Assembly: GCA_029262675.1 (NCBI GenBank)
Contig: JAJCYW010000006.1
Location: forward strand, 124,001-188,000
Length of the DNA: 64,000 nucleotides
Origin: Chloroflexota bacterium
GTDB lineage: Bacteria > Chloroflexota > Dehalococcoidia > DSTF01 > RBG-16-68-14
Reading direction: 5' to 3'
Made by a program: the position numbers and the translations under genes. The notes below the pieces were generated by a model that did no database searches, was not told where the DNA came from, and was given only the letters and a program-made list of their open reading frames with translations. Shown piece by piece: positions 18,609 to 27,070 of this stretch. Position 1 is the first letter of the stretch; the number at the start of each line of letters is the position of its first letter.

Positions 18609-18713
18609 GCCACTCTCCTTCGAATCCTACGGCGCCCGAGAATAGCACATATGTACGCCTTCCGCAAGCCGAGAATCGACTCAGGTTGTTGAACAGATTC
18701 GAAACCAGCGTGA

Positions 18714-18860
18714 CGCGACAGCCAGGGAGTTCACCCGAAGGTCGTCGCAGAGATGCTGGGCCACGCACGTATCAGCACGACGCTCGACCTCTACTCGCAC
18801 GCCACGCCGACGATGCAGCGGGAGGCGACGGAAGCAATGGATGAGGTACTGGGGGCTTAG
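18714..18860 (+). pseudogene. C-terminal fragment of a tyrosine recombinase (phage-type integrase)
   Basis: The plus strand encodes GVHPKVVAEMLGHARIS followed by TTLDLYSHATP and a helical tail before TAG. This is the box II region of XerC/phage integrases with the LGH motif and the catalytic Tyr in LYSH. The frame is closed by TGA immediately upstream at 18711, and the core and arm-binding domains are missing, so it is a remnant. It marks a past integration event next to the radical SAM genes and tRNA-Arg/tRNA-Ala. It is too short to have been called as a gene. Confidence 0.88.
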
Positions 18861-18883
18861 CCCACCTACGACGTGCTGGTGAC

Positions 18884-19717
18884 CTATCGAATGAATCCCA
18901 TCCGCTGAAGCTCGTTCAAGGCCTCCTCAAACAGGCTGTGCTGTGCCCTAATCAGACGGATGTCCGCGATTATGCCGCGCACTGTGAAGCTCAGCGCAGT
19001 ACCTTTGGTCCGCAAGTAGAGATCATTTCGATCTTGCAGTAGAACCCTCAGACTACTACTCCTGAGCAGCCTGCGAACACCGGCCTCATCGCTGCCCTGA
19101 AGAACGAAGTCGCGGTCAAAATCAGCCTCGCCAATCTCGATGTCCTGTCGTTTGAACAGACGCTTCCCCACGTTGCTGACGTAGGTCTTCCGGTAGACGT
19201 GAAACTTGAGTGGTTGTCGCGGCGTGTAGGGCGCGCTCATGCGTGTCCAGGTGTGGGAGGAATTTTCGTTCCGAACCACATAGGTTTCCAGAGTGATTAC
19301 CCAATCGCCAACCGGCGTGTTGACGGTGCGCGTCGCATCGGCCGAGGTGGACCCCAAAAGGAGGTTCCTTAGGAGGTTCCCTTTGAAGAGGTTCCCTTTT
19401 ATTGCGGGGGTCATTGAGTACTCACCCCCAACTTCTTCCGCATAGCGCTTCCACACGTCAAGCCCTACCCCAGGCGACTCTGACGGCTCAGGCGGTTCGT
19501 ATGTGGAAACCTGTTCGTCTGAATCCACCGCATTCGCGGCAAGGAAGTAGACGTGGCGCTGACCGAGCCGGGCCTTGAAGAATGCCTTGTCTGACCAAAC
19601 GTCTGGAGGCAGCGTTGAGACGACCGTGCCAGCGGGCACGTCAGCTACTTTCTTGGCGTTCTCAGACGGGCCTTCGTAGGCCGAAGAGTCTCGGATGAGC
19701 TTGTGATTGTCAGCCAT
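18884..19717 (-). CDS. Uncharacterised protein with SH3-like N-terminus, 277 aa
   Basis: The N-terminal 70 residues (LIRDSSAYEGPSENAKKVAD, VPAGTVVSTL) resemble a bacterial SH3 domain. The C-terminal half carries a pattern seen in a widespread domain of unknown function: FHVYRKTYVSNVGKRLFKRQ, then DIEIGEADFDRDFVLQGSDE, then RRLLRSSSLRVLL. A short internal DNA repeat (AGGTTCCCTTTG-like, three imperfect copies near 19361-19401) encodes GNLFKGNLLRNLL. No signal peptide is visible. It lies between a recombinase fragment and two tRNA genes, consistent with an integrated segment. Function unknown. Confidence 0.72.
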   Translation of the reverse strand: MADNHKLIRDSSAYEGPSENAKKVADVPAGTVVSTLPPDVWSDKAFFKARLGQRHVYFLAANAVDSDEQVSTYEPPEPSESPGVGLDVWKRYAEEVGGEYSMTPAIKGNLFKGNLLRNLLLGSTSADATRTVNTPVGDWVITLETYVVRNENSSHTWTRMSAPYTPRQPLKFHVYRKTYVSNVGKRLFKRQDIEIGEADFDRDFVLQGSDEAGVRRLLRSSSLRVLLQDRNDLYLRTKGTALSFTVRGIIADIRLIRAQHSLFEEALNELQRMGFIR

Positions 19718-19752
19718 GGTTCGGCACTGCCAGAAGCCCTGGATTCGTCCGG

Positions 19753-19774
19753 GTTGCTGTCACGGTTGCTGTCA
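19753..19774 (+). repeat. Two direct GTTGCTGTCA repeats at 12-bp spacing
   Basis: GTTGCTGTCA occurs at 19753-19762 and 19765-19774. The same decamer occurs three times in inverted orientation near 40540-40580, again with one 12-bp spacing. Its position beside a recombinase remnant and tRNA genes suggests recombinase arm sites or leftover integrase-gene sequence. Confidence 0.5.
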
Positions 19775-19831
19775 AACGCCCCGACATTGTGATCGGACGG
19801 GATCGGAAGTGCAAGATTCGTAGCTAGAAAG

Positions 19832-19908
<77 letters not shown>

Positions 19909-19978
19909 ACGTATGATCGCTTTCGGGAGTCTGCCGCGCCGGGGTTCAGCGATCCCGGCCGCGACGTGAAAACGGTAG

Positions 19979-20054
19979 TGGTGGAGATAGGGGGACTCGA
20001 ACCCCCGACCTCTGCGTTGCGAACGCAGCGCTCTCCCAACTGAGCTATATCCCC
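19979..20054 (-). tRNA. tRNA-Ala(CGC)
   Basis: A complete cloverleaf on the minus strand: acceptor GGGGATA/TATCTCC, D arm GCTCAGTTGGGAGAGC, anticodon arm CTGCG-TTCGCAA-CGCAG with anticodon CGC, and T arm GGGGGTTCGAGTCCCCC. CCA is encoded. It lies 70 bp from tRNA-Arg(CCT) on the same strand. Confidence 0.96.
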
Positions 20055-20218
20055 GTACGATCATTATAGAGAGGGGCCGAAAAGCAGTGCAAGCAGTCGC
20101 TACGTCAGCGCTACTCGCGGCTCCACGCCACCGCCCGCGAGACGCTGGACAAAGATAAGGGCCGACCATGGTTTTCGTCGCACAGATCAGAGGCTCCATC
20201 GTGGACAGTCCAACGCGG

Positions 20219-21136
20219 TTATGCAGAACCCTCACTCTCTAGATCGGCACTTTGGACGCGATAGAGTTCGCCCGAGAAACCCGAAGACCCCTCAGCGGTA
20301 GGTTCGGTGGCGACTTCTAGCTCCCCTGCCACCAGGAGATCGTCCGCCGGGTTCCATTGAACGTATTTACCAAAGGGATGCAGAAGGCTCCGTTGCCCAA
20401 GAATAGCATGCGTTGAATCCATCAGAGCGCTTCTGATGTCATGCGGCTCAGCATCGAGCCTCGTGGCTAGCCGACTGGCGACCTCATCGAGCTTTGAACC
20501 GTCATGTGCGTGCAGTCCGGCGATAATGCCGTCAAGAAGCGCCTTCACGAGGCCGCCCAAGTTCACGCGCGCTCCCGCAGGCGGGGATACTCTGACTGTG
20601 AGCCCAAAGTTGTCAGGCGGTTCGCTGATCTCAGAAGTAGTCACTGACAGCGCCTCCTTCATGCCTAGCCACACATCGCCGGCTGACGGTGCTGGCCGGA
20701 GCGCTACGGACGGAACCGACCAGGACGCAAGCGTTTCCCCACGGGCCCAGTGTCTGTACGTCTCACCTGGCAAACAGGGACCGTACCAGTGATAGTGGAG
20801 GCTGGAGTTCTCCGGCACGGCAGAATGCGATGGCGGCGCAAGATAGGAGCGCTCGAAGCGCAGCCCTTTCGAAGCCAAGTCCGCGAAACGGCCTGTACCG
20901 ACGTTATAGAAGAGGATGTTCTCGACATCAGCAAAGGAACGTACGTCTGAGCGGTAGACAGCATGGAGAATCTCGCCAGTCTGCAGTGGAAGCTTGCTAA
21001 TTGCCTCCCGCAGCTCGCCACGGGCCGTCTTGATCCAGCCATCTGGCTCGAACGGGAGACGCTTGACCGACCAGAATTCTACGCTTCTATGACTCTCGTC
21101 GGGGCCTACAACCCGGTATCTGTCCGAACCATCCAT
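20219..21136 (-). CDS. Uncharacterised protein, 305 aa
   Basis: I do not recognise a family. The protein is soluble, with no signal peptide or membrane helix. An aromatic-rich central stretch (SSLHYHWYGPCLPGETYRHW) and a C-terminal helical part (LVKALLDGIIAGLHAHDGS) suggest an alpha/beta fold. Its codon use seems less GC-biased than neighbouring genes. It lies just past the tRNA-Arg/tRNA-Ala pair, a common insertion site, so it may be acquired. The start context is not decisive. Confidence 0.68.
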   Translation of the reverse strand: MDGSDRYRVVGPDESHRSVEFWSVKRLPFEPDGWIKTARGELREAISKLPLQTGEILHAVYRSDVRSFADVENILFYNVGTGRFADLASKGLRFERSYLAPPSHSAVPENSSLHYHWYGPCLPGETYRHWARGETLASWSVPSVALRPAPSAGDVWLGMKEALSVTTSEISEPPDNFGLTVRVSPPAGARVNLGGLVKALLDGIIAGLHAHDGSKLDEVASRLATRLDAEPHDIRSALMDSTHAILGQRSLLHPFGKYVQWNPADDLLVAGELEVATEPTAEGSSGFSGELYRVQSADLESEGSA

Positions 21137-21195
21137 CTCAGTCTCACCACGCGTACCATCGCCGGGTCAGACAAGCCCGCCCCAAGACACAATAG

Positions 21196-21300
21196 AGGGC
21201 CGGCCCGAAGGCCGACCCCTATTCGCAATCCTTGCGTCACGCTCTCCCGCGCGGCCCCGCTTCCGTTTGGGAAAACTCCACCTCCGTTTCCGAAGGTGGG
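21196..21300. terminator. Two hairpins downstream of the DtxR-type gene
   Basis: GGGCCGGCC-CGAA-GGCCGACCC (about 21196-21218, one mismatch) and CCACCT/AGGTGG around CCGTTTCCGA (about 21278-21300) lie in the 293-bp gap between the DtxR-type gene and the 305-aa gene, both on the minus strand. The second is a plausible terminator for the upstream regulator operon; the first is near the start of the 305-aa gene. Neither has a clear T tract. Confidence 0.4.
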
Positions 21301-21429
21301 GCGTCCTACCCAAGACGGATTGTACCACCTGCCGTCAAGCGCGTCGACTGTGAGTCTGATCCGTTCACGCCGGATGTTGAATCGTTGGTCTGGTGAGATG
21401 AACGGCCGGTCGCCGCGAGCGTCCGCGCG

Positions 21430-22107
21430 CTAGGCGCCTGGCGACCGCAGCACACGCACGCACTCGGCGGCGGGCATTCCGAGGACGACGTCGCGCCCTT
21501 CGACGTCGAGCGTCATCGTCGCGTTGTAGGAGGCGACTTCCTTTACGCGCACGAGCTTGCCGGGCGTCAAGCCGTTCTGCTGGAAAAACCGCATCAGCTC
21601 GGCGTCCTCTTCCGCCTCCTCCTGAACGCCATCGATGCGCCGCTCGTCGCCGTCCTCCAGAGTCGCGAGGAGGACGGTTTCCGGATGCGGCGTGCCCGGG
21701 AAGGGGTTGCCGTGGGGACACGTCGTGGGGTTGCCGAGCAGCGCCATGATCCGCTCCTCGACGAGGGGCGAGACGGCGTGCTCGATGCGGTGCGCCTCTT
21801 CGTGCGCCTCGGCCCAGTCGAGGCCGAGGATATCGACCAGCAGCCGTTCGGCCAGGTAGTGCCGCCGTTTGATCGACTCCGCGGCGTCGCGGCCGACCGT
21901 CGTGAGGTGGATCTCGTTGCGGTCCCGTAACTCGACTAGGCCGTCGCGCTGCATCCGCTGGAGCGTCGCCCAGGCGGTCGGCAGCGCCACGCCGATGCGC
22001 TCCGCGACGCGGGCCGCGATCACGCTCTTGCCGTCCGCCAGGTAGTTGTAGATCTCCTGGAGGTAGTCCTCCACGGTGGGGCTCGGGCGGTCCAGCGCTT
22101 GTCTCAT
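21430..22107 (-). CDS. DtxR/MntR-family metal-dependent regulator, 225 aa
   Basis: The N-terminal winged helix (TVEDYLQEIYNYLADGKSV to LVELRDRNEIHLT) is followed by the DtxR dimerisation/metal domain, with RRHYLAERLLVDILGLDW, then EAHRIEHAVSPLVEERI. His and Glu ligands lie in these helices, and Cys-Pro-His-Gly-Asn-Pro (CPHGNP) is also typical. A C-terminal FeoA/SH3-like domain follows (LVRVKEVASYNATMTLDV). It should repress or activate iron or manganese uptake genes when metal is bound. It is the last gene after MiaB and the Nudix regulator on the same strand. Confidence 0.93.
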   Translation of the reverse strand: MRQALDRPSPTVEDYLQEIYNYLADGKSVIAARVAERIGVALPTAWATLQRMQRDGLVELRDRNEIHLTTVGRDAAESIKRRHYLAERLLVDILGLDWAEAHEEAHRIEHAVSPLVEERIMALLGNPTTCPHGNPFPGTPHPETVLLATLEDGDERRIDGVQEEAEEDAELMRFFQQNGLTPGKLVRVKEVASYNATMTLDVEGRDVVLGMPAAECVRVLRSPGA

Positions 22108-22153
22108 GTTGCGTCTCGGATGCGTATTGTACCAGACGCGCGCTCGCGCACCG

Positions 22154-22828
22154 CTAGATGCTGATCGGTTCGTGCGAAGTGAAGCGATAGAGCAGCGCGG
22201 GCCGTCCCGCACCCTCGGCCTGACGCTCGTCCGTCGCCTCGATCAGCTCGAGCGAGAGCATGCGCTTCCGGAAGTTGCGCTTGTCCAGTTGTCTATCGAG
22301 GATGCTCTCATGCACACGCTGGAGCTGGCTGAGCGTGAAGCGGCCGGGCAGCAGGCTGTAAGCGACGTTGCTGTACTGGAGCTTGTTGCGCAGCCGCTCG
22401 AGCGCGTACGTCAGCACGTCGCGATTGCGGAACGCGAGCTCTGGCAGTTCGTTCATGCTGAACCAGGCCGGCTGCCAGTCGGTGCGGCTGGCCAGGCGGA
22501 CGCGCTGGTGGTCGACGAGCGCGAAGTAGGTGACGGCGAGCGAGCCGCCCGGTGTGACGGCGTCGAGGTCGTCGAACGTGTAGAGCTGCTCCAGGAAAAC
22601 GTCGCGGACGCCCGTCTCGTCAACGAGCTTGCGTCGCGCCGCCTCCACCAACTGCTCGCCGGCGTTGAGCCGTCCGCCGGGGATCGCCCACAATCCTCTG
22701 TGCGGTTCGCCGCTGCGGTGGATCAGGAGCGCCTGCAGGTCGCCGTCGACGACGGTGAAGATCACCACGACGACGGCGATCGCCGGAGCGGCGCTGTTCG
22801 TGGCACTTCTGTCTGCGGAGCCTGGCAT
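22154..22828 (-). CDS. Nudix-type regulator/hydrolase (NrtR-like), 224 aa
   Basis: An N-terminal Nudix domain (AIAVVVVIFTVVDGD; Nudix box from GGRLNAGEQ to RRKLVDETGV) is joined to a C-terminal winged helix (GRFTLSQLQRVHESILDRQL, DKRNFRKRML). This is the architecture of NrtR, the ADP-ribose-sensing regulator of NAD synthesis. In the Nudix box the Glu of the usual REx2EE is replaced by Lys (RKLVDE), which suggests weak or no hydrolase activity, as in many NrtR proteins. The gene starts 16 bp after miaB and precedes the DtxR gene. Confidence 0.87.
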   Translation of the reverse strand: MPGSADRSATNSAAPAIAVVVVIFTVVDGDLQALLIHRSGEPHRGLWAIPGGRLNAGEQLVEAARRKLVDETGVRDVFLEQLYTFDDLDAVTPGGSLAVTYFALVDHQRVRLASRTDWQPAWFSMNELPELAFRNRDVLTYALERLRNKLQYSNVAYSLLPGRFTLSQLQRVHESILDRQLDKRNFRKRMLSLELIEATDERQAEGAGRPALLYRFTSHEPISI

Positions 22829-22844
22829 GAGTGGGTGCTGGCGC

Positions 22845-24170
22845 CTACGTCGCCGCGGTAACAGGTGCCGGCACCGTGTGACCTGAGAGAGACCAGGCGC
22901 TGGTGTGTTCGATGCGGACGGTGGCCAGCTCGCCGACCGCGACATCGCCGGTGAGATGCACCAGCTTGTTGCCGCGCGTGCGCCCGAACCAGGGACGTTC
23001 GGCCACAGCGGCCGCGCCGTCGTCGCCTGCGGCGGCCGCTTTCCGCCCTTCCACGAGCACCTCCACGTCTCGACCGAGGAGGCGTCCGTTGATGCCGCCG
23101 CTGATACCGGTCTCTAGCTGCTCCACGGCGTGGAGGCGCGCCAGCTTGACGTCCTGTGGCACATCGTCCGCGAGCTCGCGGTGGGCGATCGTCCCCGGGC
23201 GGGACGAGTAGGCCGCGACGTGGACCTTGTCGAACCCGGCATTGGCCAGCAGGTCGTACGAGCTCTGAAACTCCGCCTCCGTCTCGCCGCAGAAGCCGAC
23301 GATCAGGTCGGTCAGCACTGCGACGTCCGGCACCGCGCGGCGGATCAGCTCCAGCTTCTCCAGGTACTCCGCCACGGTATAGCCGCGCCGCATCCGCTCC
23401 AGCACGGCATCGTCGCCGGACTGGACGGGGATGTAGAACGATTCACAGACCTTGGGCAGCTCCGCAACGGCGGCGACGATGCGCTCGGTCATGTCCTTGG
23501 GGTACGACGTGAGGAAGCGCAACCTGGCGATGCCTTCGATGTCATGGACGGCGCGCAGAAGATCGCCCAGGTCGGGCGTGCCGTCCAAGTCGTGGCCGTA
23601 GGCCTCGACGGTCTGGCCCAGCAGCGTCACCTCTCGAACGCCGCGCGCCGCCAAGTGGGCCATTTCCGCGTAGACGTCATCGATAGTCCGGCTGCGCTCG
23701 CGGCCGCGGCGATACGGGACGATGCAGTACGTGCAGAACTTGTCGCAGCCGTGGACGATGGGCACGTAGGCCGTGGGGCCGTCCGGCGTCTCGAACGTGG
23801 CCGGCCAGAACTCCCCGCCCAGGTCTTCGTGGCCCACCGCTTCCATGATCGGCTCGAACTGCTGCGGCCGCGCGAAGGCATCGACGTAGGGGAAGCGGCG
23901 CTGGAGGTCATCACTGTTGACGCCAACCATGCAGCCCATGACGGCGATTTTGAACTGCTTCCCCTGCCGCCGCAGCTTCTTCAGCGTGCCGAGTTTGCTC
24001 AGGGCGCGCTGCTCCGCGTGTTCGCGGATGGAGCACGTGTTGAGGACGACGAGGTCGGCGTCCTCCGGCGACTCGACGGACGCCCAGCCGAGCCTATCGA
24101 GCCCGGCGCCCAGCTTATGGGAGTCCGCGACGTTCATCTGACAGCCGACGGTCCAGATGTGGTAGCGCAT
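22845..24170 (-). CDS. miaB: tRNA-2-methylthio-N6-dimethylallyladenosine synthase
   Basis: A methylthiotransferase of 441 aa that thiolates ms2i6A at position 37 of tRNAs reading UNN codons. The N-terminal UPF0004 domain carries three cluster cysteines (VGCQMN, NTCSIRE, VMGCMV), the radical SAM motif is CDKFCTYCIVP, and a C-terminal TRAM domain follows (LLGRDVEVLVEG, RTRGNKLVHL). Length and motif order are those of MiaB rather than RimO. It heads a minus-strand group with the Nudix and DtxR genes. Confidence 0.95.
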   Translation of the reverse strand: MRYHIWTVGCQMNVADSHKLGAGLDRLGWASVESPEDADLVVLNTCSIREHAEQRALSKLGTLKKLRRQGKQFKIAVMGCMVGVNSDDLQRRFPYVDAFARPQQFEPIMEAVGHEDLGGEFWPATFETPDGPTAYVPIVHGCDKFCTYCIVPYRRGRERSRTIDDVYAEMAHLAARGVREVTLLGQTVEAYGHDLDGTPDLGDLLRAVHDIEGIARLRFLTSYPKDMTERIVAAVAELPKVCESFYIPVQSGDDAVLERMRRGYTVAEYLEKLELIRRAVPDVAVLTDLIVGFCGETEAEFQSSYDLLANAGFDKVHVAAYSSRPGTIAHRELADDVPQDVKLARLHAVEQLETGISGGINGRLLGRDVEVLVEGRKAAAAGDDGAAAVAERPWFGRTRGNKLVHLTGDVAVGELATVRIEHTSAWSLSGHTVPAPVTAAT

Positions 24171-24269
24171 GCGGTGTCGACTGGCCTACCCTTCAGCTTT
24201 ACACAGCCTGCGCGGCCCGCGGGCAGGCTCCAGGAACCTGCAGGCAGGCCACGTTAAGATGCAGTATGG

Positions 24270-24358
24270 CGGAGGGAATGGGATTCGAACCCATGATCCG
24301 GGTTTCCCCAGATAACCGCTTAGCAGGCGGCCGCACTAGGCCTCTATGCGATCCCTCC
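24270..24358 (-). tRNA. tRNA-Ser(GCT)
   Basis: A class II tRNA on the minus strand: acceptor GGAGGGA/TCCCTCC with discriminator G, anticodon loop CTGCTAA (anticodon GCT), a long variable arm, and T arm with GGTTCGAATCC. CCA is not encoded. Confidence 0.95.
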
Positions 24359-24482
24359 ACAGGCATCGTAGCATGGGCAACAGGGCCCCTCAAACGTGGC
24401 GTGTGGAGAACGATCACACCAAGCTATTCGTGCAGGCCTCGGCTTTAGCGTATGGCGGCTCCCGCTGCCTTGGGATACGGAA

Positions 24483-24535
24483 CTGACAGAAAGGGGCGCC
24501 GTCCTGAGACGACGCCCCCAGACAGGCCCTGTCAG
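24483..24535 (-). terminator. Compound hairpin downstream of the secreted-protein gene
   Basis: The outer stem CTGACAG/CTGTCAG encloses an 11-bp stem GGGGCGCCGTC/GACGACGCCCC with one mismatch and a CTGA loop. It lies 69 bp beyond the stop codon of the minus-strand gene at 24604, and is a probable terminator. Confidence 0.7.
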
Positions 24536-24603
24536 TTTCTCAATCCCACATCAGAATGCCATCCGTCTGGCCGAGAGAGTGACCCTGCGGTTCGAGACCA
24601 ATC

Positions 24604-25293
24604 CTAGGGTCCGTCCGTCCGGCAATCCTCGTCGTCTTCGACGAAGGTCACGATGCGCTCAAGCTCATCGGATTCGCCGTCATCGTCCAGGTCCGCGAAG
24701 AGCACTTCCTGCGGCACCGCCTCCAGAGCGTGCTCCCGCATGAGGGTGGCCTCGTCATCATCGAAGACATCGTGCTCAATGTAGTGGGATATCCACCCGC
24801 TAAGGCCGGCCGCGACGGTGATGCCAGGGTCCTCCTCGTCAAAGGTAACGACCTTCACTGCGCCGAACTCATCGTTATCGCCCGAGATGTCGCCCAGCAT
24901 GACGTCCGTCAGGTCGTTCGGGTCGAGGACGCGCCTCCTGCAGGCCTCGGGCGCTCCATCGCGATCGAAGATGACGATGTACGCGGTCAGCGTCTGAGAG
25001 GTCGGGTTCACCAGGTAGAGAACCGGCTCCACGTCGTGGAGGTCGTCCGAGTGAGCGCTGCTGGTCGTATCGGAGTGTTCATCAGAGCCGCCGTCACCCG
25101 GCGAAGCGCCATGGTCGCGGTCGTCGTAGTAACCCACCAGGTAGGGGCTGAGGGCGCCGCCGCTGGGTGCGTACTCATCAAAGATGTCTGACCGCTCAAA
25201 TGCGATCGCGAATACGCCACCGATGGCCGTTATCGCCACCGCCGCCGCCGAGGCTACGGCTGCTACTATCATTAATCTCTTCAATCTCTTCAC
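24604..25293 (-). CDS. Secreted acidic protein, tandem paralogue 1, 229 aa
   Basis: A basic start (MKRLKRLM) and one hydrophobic helix form a signal peptide or anchor. The mature part is acidic and includes SDIFDEYAPSGGALSPYL, an Asp/Ser/His-rich segment (residues 60-85), LYLVNPTSQTLTAYIVIFD, and a C-terminal calcium-binding-like DLDDDGESDE. It is closely similar to the next gene upstream (25381-26055) along its whole length. I do not recognise the family; the LVNPT..TAYIVIFD segment resembles a beta-sandwich domain. The gap between the copies is only 87 bp. Confidence 0.78.
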   Translation of the reverse strand: MKRLKRLMIVAAVASAAAVAITAIGGVFAIAFERSDIFDEYAPSGGALSPYLVGYYDDRDHGASPGDGGSDEHSDTTSSAHSDDLHDVEPVLYLVNPTSQTLTAYIVIFDRDGAPEACRRRVLDPNDLTDVMLGDISGDNDEFGAVKVVTFDEEDPGITVAAGLSGWISHYIEHDVFDDDEATLMREHALEAVPQEVLFADLDDDGESDELERIVTFVEDDEDCRTDGP

Positions 25294-25380
25294 GGTTCTG
25301 CCTCCCGTAAACTGTCCGAATGCCGCGGGTGCGTGCGTGAAAGCGCATGCACGCGGCGCGGACCGCGACTACTCCACATG

Positions 25381-26055
25381 CTAGTCTGTCGGGCAGTCTT
25401 GTGTGACCTCGACGTATTCGACGATGAGATTCAGTTCGTCGGGTTCGCCGTCCTCGTCTAGGTCCGCGAACAGGACTTCCTGCGGTACGTCTTCCAGTGC
25501 GTGCTCCCGCATCAGTGTGGCCTCACCATCGTCGAAGGTGTCGTGCTCCACATAGTGGGCGATCCAGCCCTTGAGGCCTGCCGCAACCGTTCGGCCCGGA
25601 TCGTCCTCGGTGAACGCGACGACCTTGACGGCGCCGAACTCATCGTTATCGCCCGAGAGATCACCCAGCATCACGTCCGTCAGGTCGTTCGGCTCGAGGA
25701 TCCGCCTCCGGCAGTCTTCGGGGTTTCCATCGTTATCAAAGATGACGATGTACGCGGTCAGCGTCTGAGAGGTCGGGTTCACCAGGTAGAGGACCGGCTC
25801 CACGTCGTGGAGGTCATCCGAGTCCACGTCGCTACTTGTGTCGTCGTGCTCGTCATCGCCGCCGTCACCCGGCGAAGCGCTATGGTCGCGGTCGTCGTAG
25901 TACCCCAGCAGATAGGGGCTGAGAGAGCCTCCGCTGGGATCGTACTCCTCGAAGATGTCCGACCGCTCAAAGCTGATCGCCAACACTCCGCCGATGGCGG
26001 CAAGCGCCACGACCACCGCGACGGCCGTTGCTGTCACTATCGCAAGTTTCTTCAC
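25381..26055 (-). CDS. Secreted acidic protein, tandem paralogue 2, 224 aa
   Basis: A signal peptide (MKKLAIVTATAVAVVVALAA) leads into a mature region matching the downstream paralogue: SDIFEEYDPSGGSLSPYLLG, the Asp/Ser-rich linker, LYLVNPTSQTLTAYIVIFD, PNDLTDVMLGDLSGDNDEFG, and DLDEDGEPDE near the end. A Cys pair (DCRRR in the middle and QDC at the end) is shared with the paralogue and may form a disulphide. It is the promoter-proximal copy, and the two genes are probably co-transcribed. Function unknown. Confidence 0.78.
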   Translation of the reverse strand: MKKLAIVTATAVAVVVALAAIGGVLAISFERSDIFEEYDPSGGSLSPYLLGYYDDRDHSASPGDGGDDEHDDTSSDVDSDDLHDVEPVLYLVNPTSQTLTAYIVIFDNDGNPEDCRRRILEPNDLTDVMLGDLSGDNDEFGAVKVVAFTEDDPGRTVAAGLKGWIAHYVEHDTFDDGEATLMREHALEDVPQEVLFADLDEDGEPDELNLIVEYVEVTQDCPTD

Positions 26056-26431
26056 TGCACTGCCTCCTGCAAAAATTCGGGTAGCCTAGGTTCCCGCGTG
26101 GGAGCGCTACCACGCGGCGCTGATGCTTCGTTTCGCTTCTCTCTCCGTTCCAACGCGCTCCTTCGCGGACGCCGTGTTGTCATAAACGACGTAACAGTAC
26201 AATACCCTAGGTGGCAATTACGCACTAATCGGCCAGGATTGCCCATACGAACATCGTGATCTGGAAATAGGCCCGGCAGCTGGCGGCGTCAGGCCGAACA
26301 ATAGCACGACGGCTATCCACAATTCCCCGCGATTAGGCCGTGCAGGGCTTGACAAGCAGTCAGAATGGCGGTATTATGCTGGCATAGTGATGGCATTCCG
26401 CAGGCACACAGAAACCAAAGAGGTAGGTCCG
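26056..26431. promoter_or_regulatory. Divergent intergenic region between secreted paralogues and GNAT operon
   Basis: This 376-bp gap must hold promoters for both directions. The plus-strand promoter at 26349-26377 is clear and listed separately. On the minus side, AT-rich sequence near 26180-26215 may carry the paralogue promoter, but I cannot define it. Nothing else is recognised. Confidence 0.4.
26349..26377 (+). promoter_or_regulatory. Near-consensus sigma-70-type promoter
   Basis: TTGACA (26349-26354), 17 bp, then TATTAT (26372-26377). This is one of the best promoter matches in the window. It lies 55 bp before the GNAT start and should drive the five-gene operon. Confidence 0.85.
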
Positions 26432-27070
26432 ATGAACGCCAGTACCGTCGACGCCAAGCCGATCACCTTCCGCCCCGCCCGTCCCGATGAGAACGAGCGT
26501 ATCTGTGAGATCATGTTCAGCGAGCCGCCTCAGGAGGCCGTCCGCGTCTGCGAGAGCGTCGAGCGGGCCCGGCGTTTCTGCTACATGCAGGTTCAAGAAC
26601 CGGGCCTCGATATGGGCTGGGATCGCACAGTATTCGCCGTCATCGACGGCGATCCAGTGACAGTACTGCAGGCCGGCAGCCAGCTCGGCGGCATGTCGAT
26701 CACGCCGGCCCTCGTCTGGCACACGATCCGCATCCTCGGGCCGCTGCGCACCATCCGCTCGCTGCCGTACGTCGCTGCGCAACGCCGGGTCAACGCGCCG
26801 GCCCCTGAGGGCAGCTACCACATTGGGGAGTTGCACACGCTGCCAGACTTCAGGAACCACGGCCTCGGCAAGGCGGCGCTCGAGTACGCGGAGGCGCAGG
26901 CGCGCGCTGAAGGCTGCGCGACGATGTCGCTGAACACCACCGTCATCAATCCGGCGCGGCATCTCTACGAGCGACAGGGTTTCGAGGTCGTGGAGGCGCG
27001 CACCGACGACGTCTATGAACGCATGACCGGCATCCCTGGCCGCTGTCTGATGGTGAAGGAGCTGTCGTGA
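26432..27070 (+). CDS. GNAT-family N-acetyltransferase, 212 aa
   Basis: The fold signature is present in the C-terminal half: IGELHTLPDFRNHGLGKAAL contains the acetyl-CoA pyrophosphate-binding RxxGLG loop, and NPARHLYERQGFEVVE is the usual final helix/strand. ATG 26432 is chosen because AAGAGGTAGG lies just upstream; a GTG/ATG at 26387-26390 is the alternative. The stop codon overlaps the next start (TGATG). It is the first gene of an operon with an RHH protein, two small proteins and a DUF4097 protein. Substrate unknown. Confidence 0.87.
   Translation: MNASTVDAKPITFRPARPDENERICEIMFSEPPQEAVRVCESVERARRFCYMQVQEPGLDMGWDRTVFAVIDGDPVTVLQAGSQLGGMSITPALVWHTIRILGPLRTIRSLPYVAAQRRVNAPAPEGSYHIGELHTLPDFRNHGLGKAALEYAEAQARAEGCATMSLNTTVINPARHLYERQGFEVVEARTDDVYERMTGIPGRCLMVKELS

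Noticed and set aside
23130..24257. 375-codon plus-strand frame opposite miaB
   Set aside because: It lies wholly over miaB, which has complete functional motifs; composition is typical of a shadow frame.
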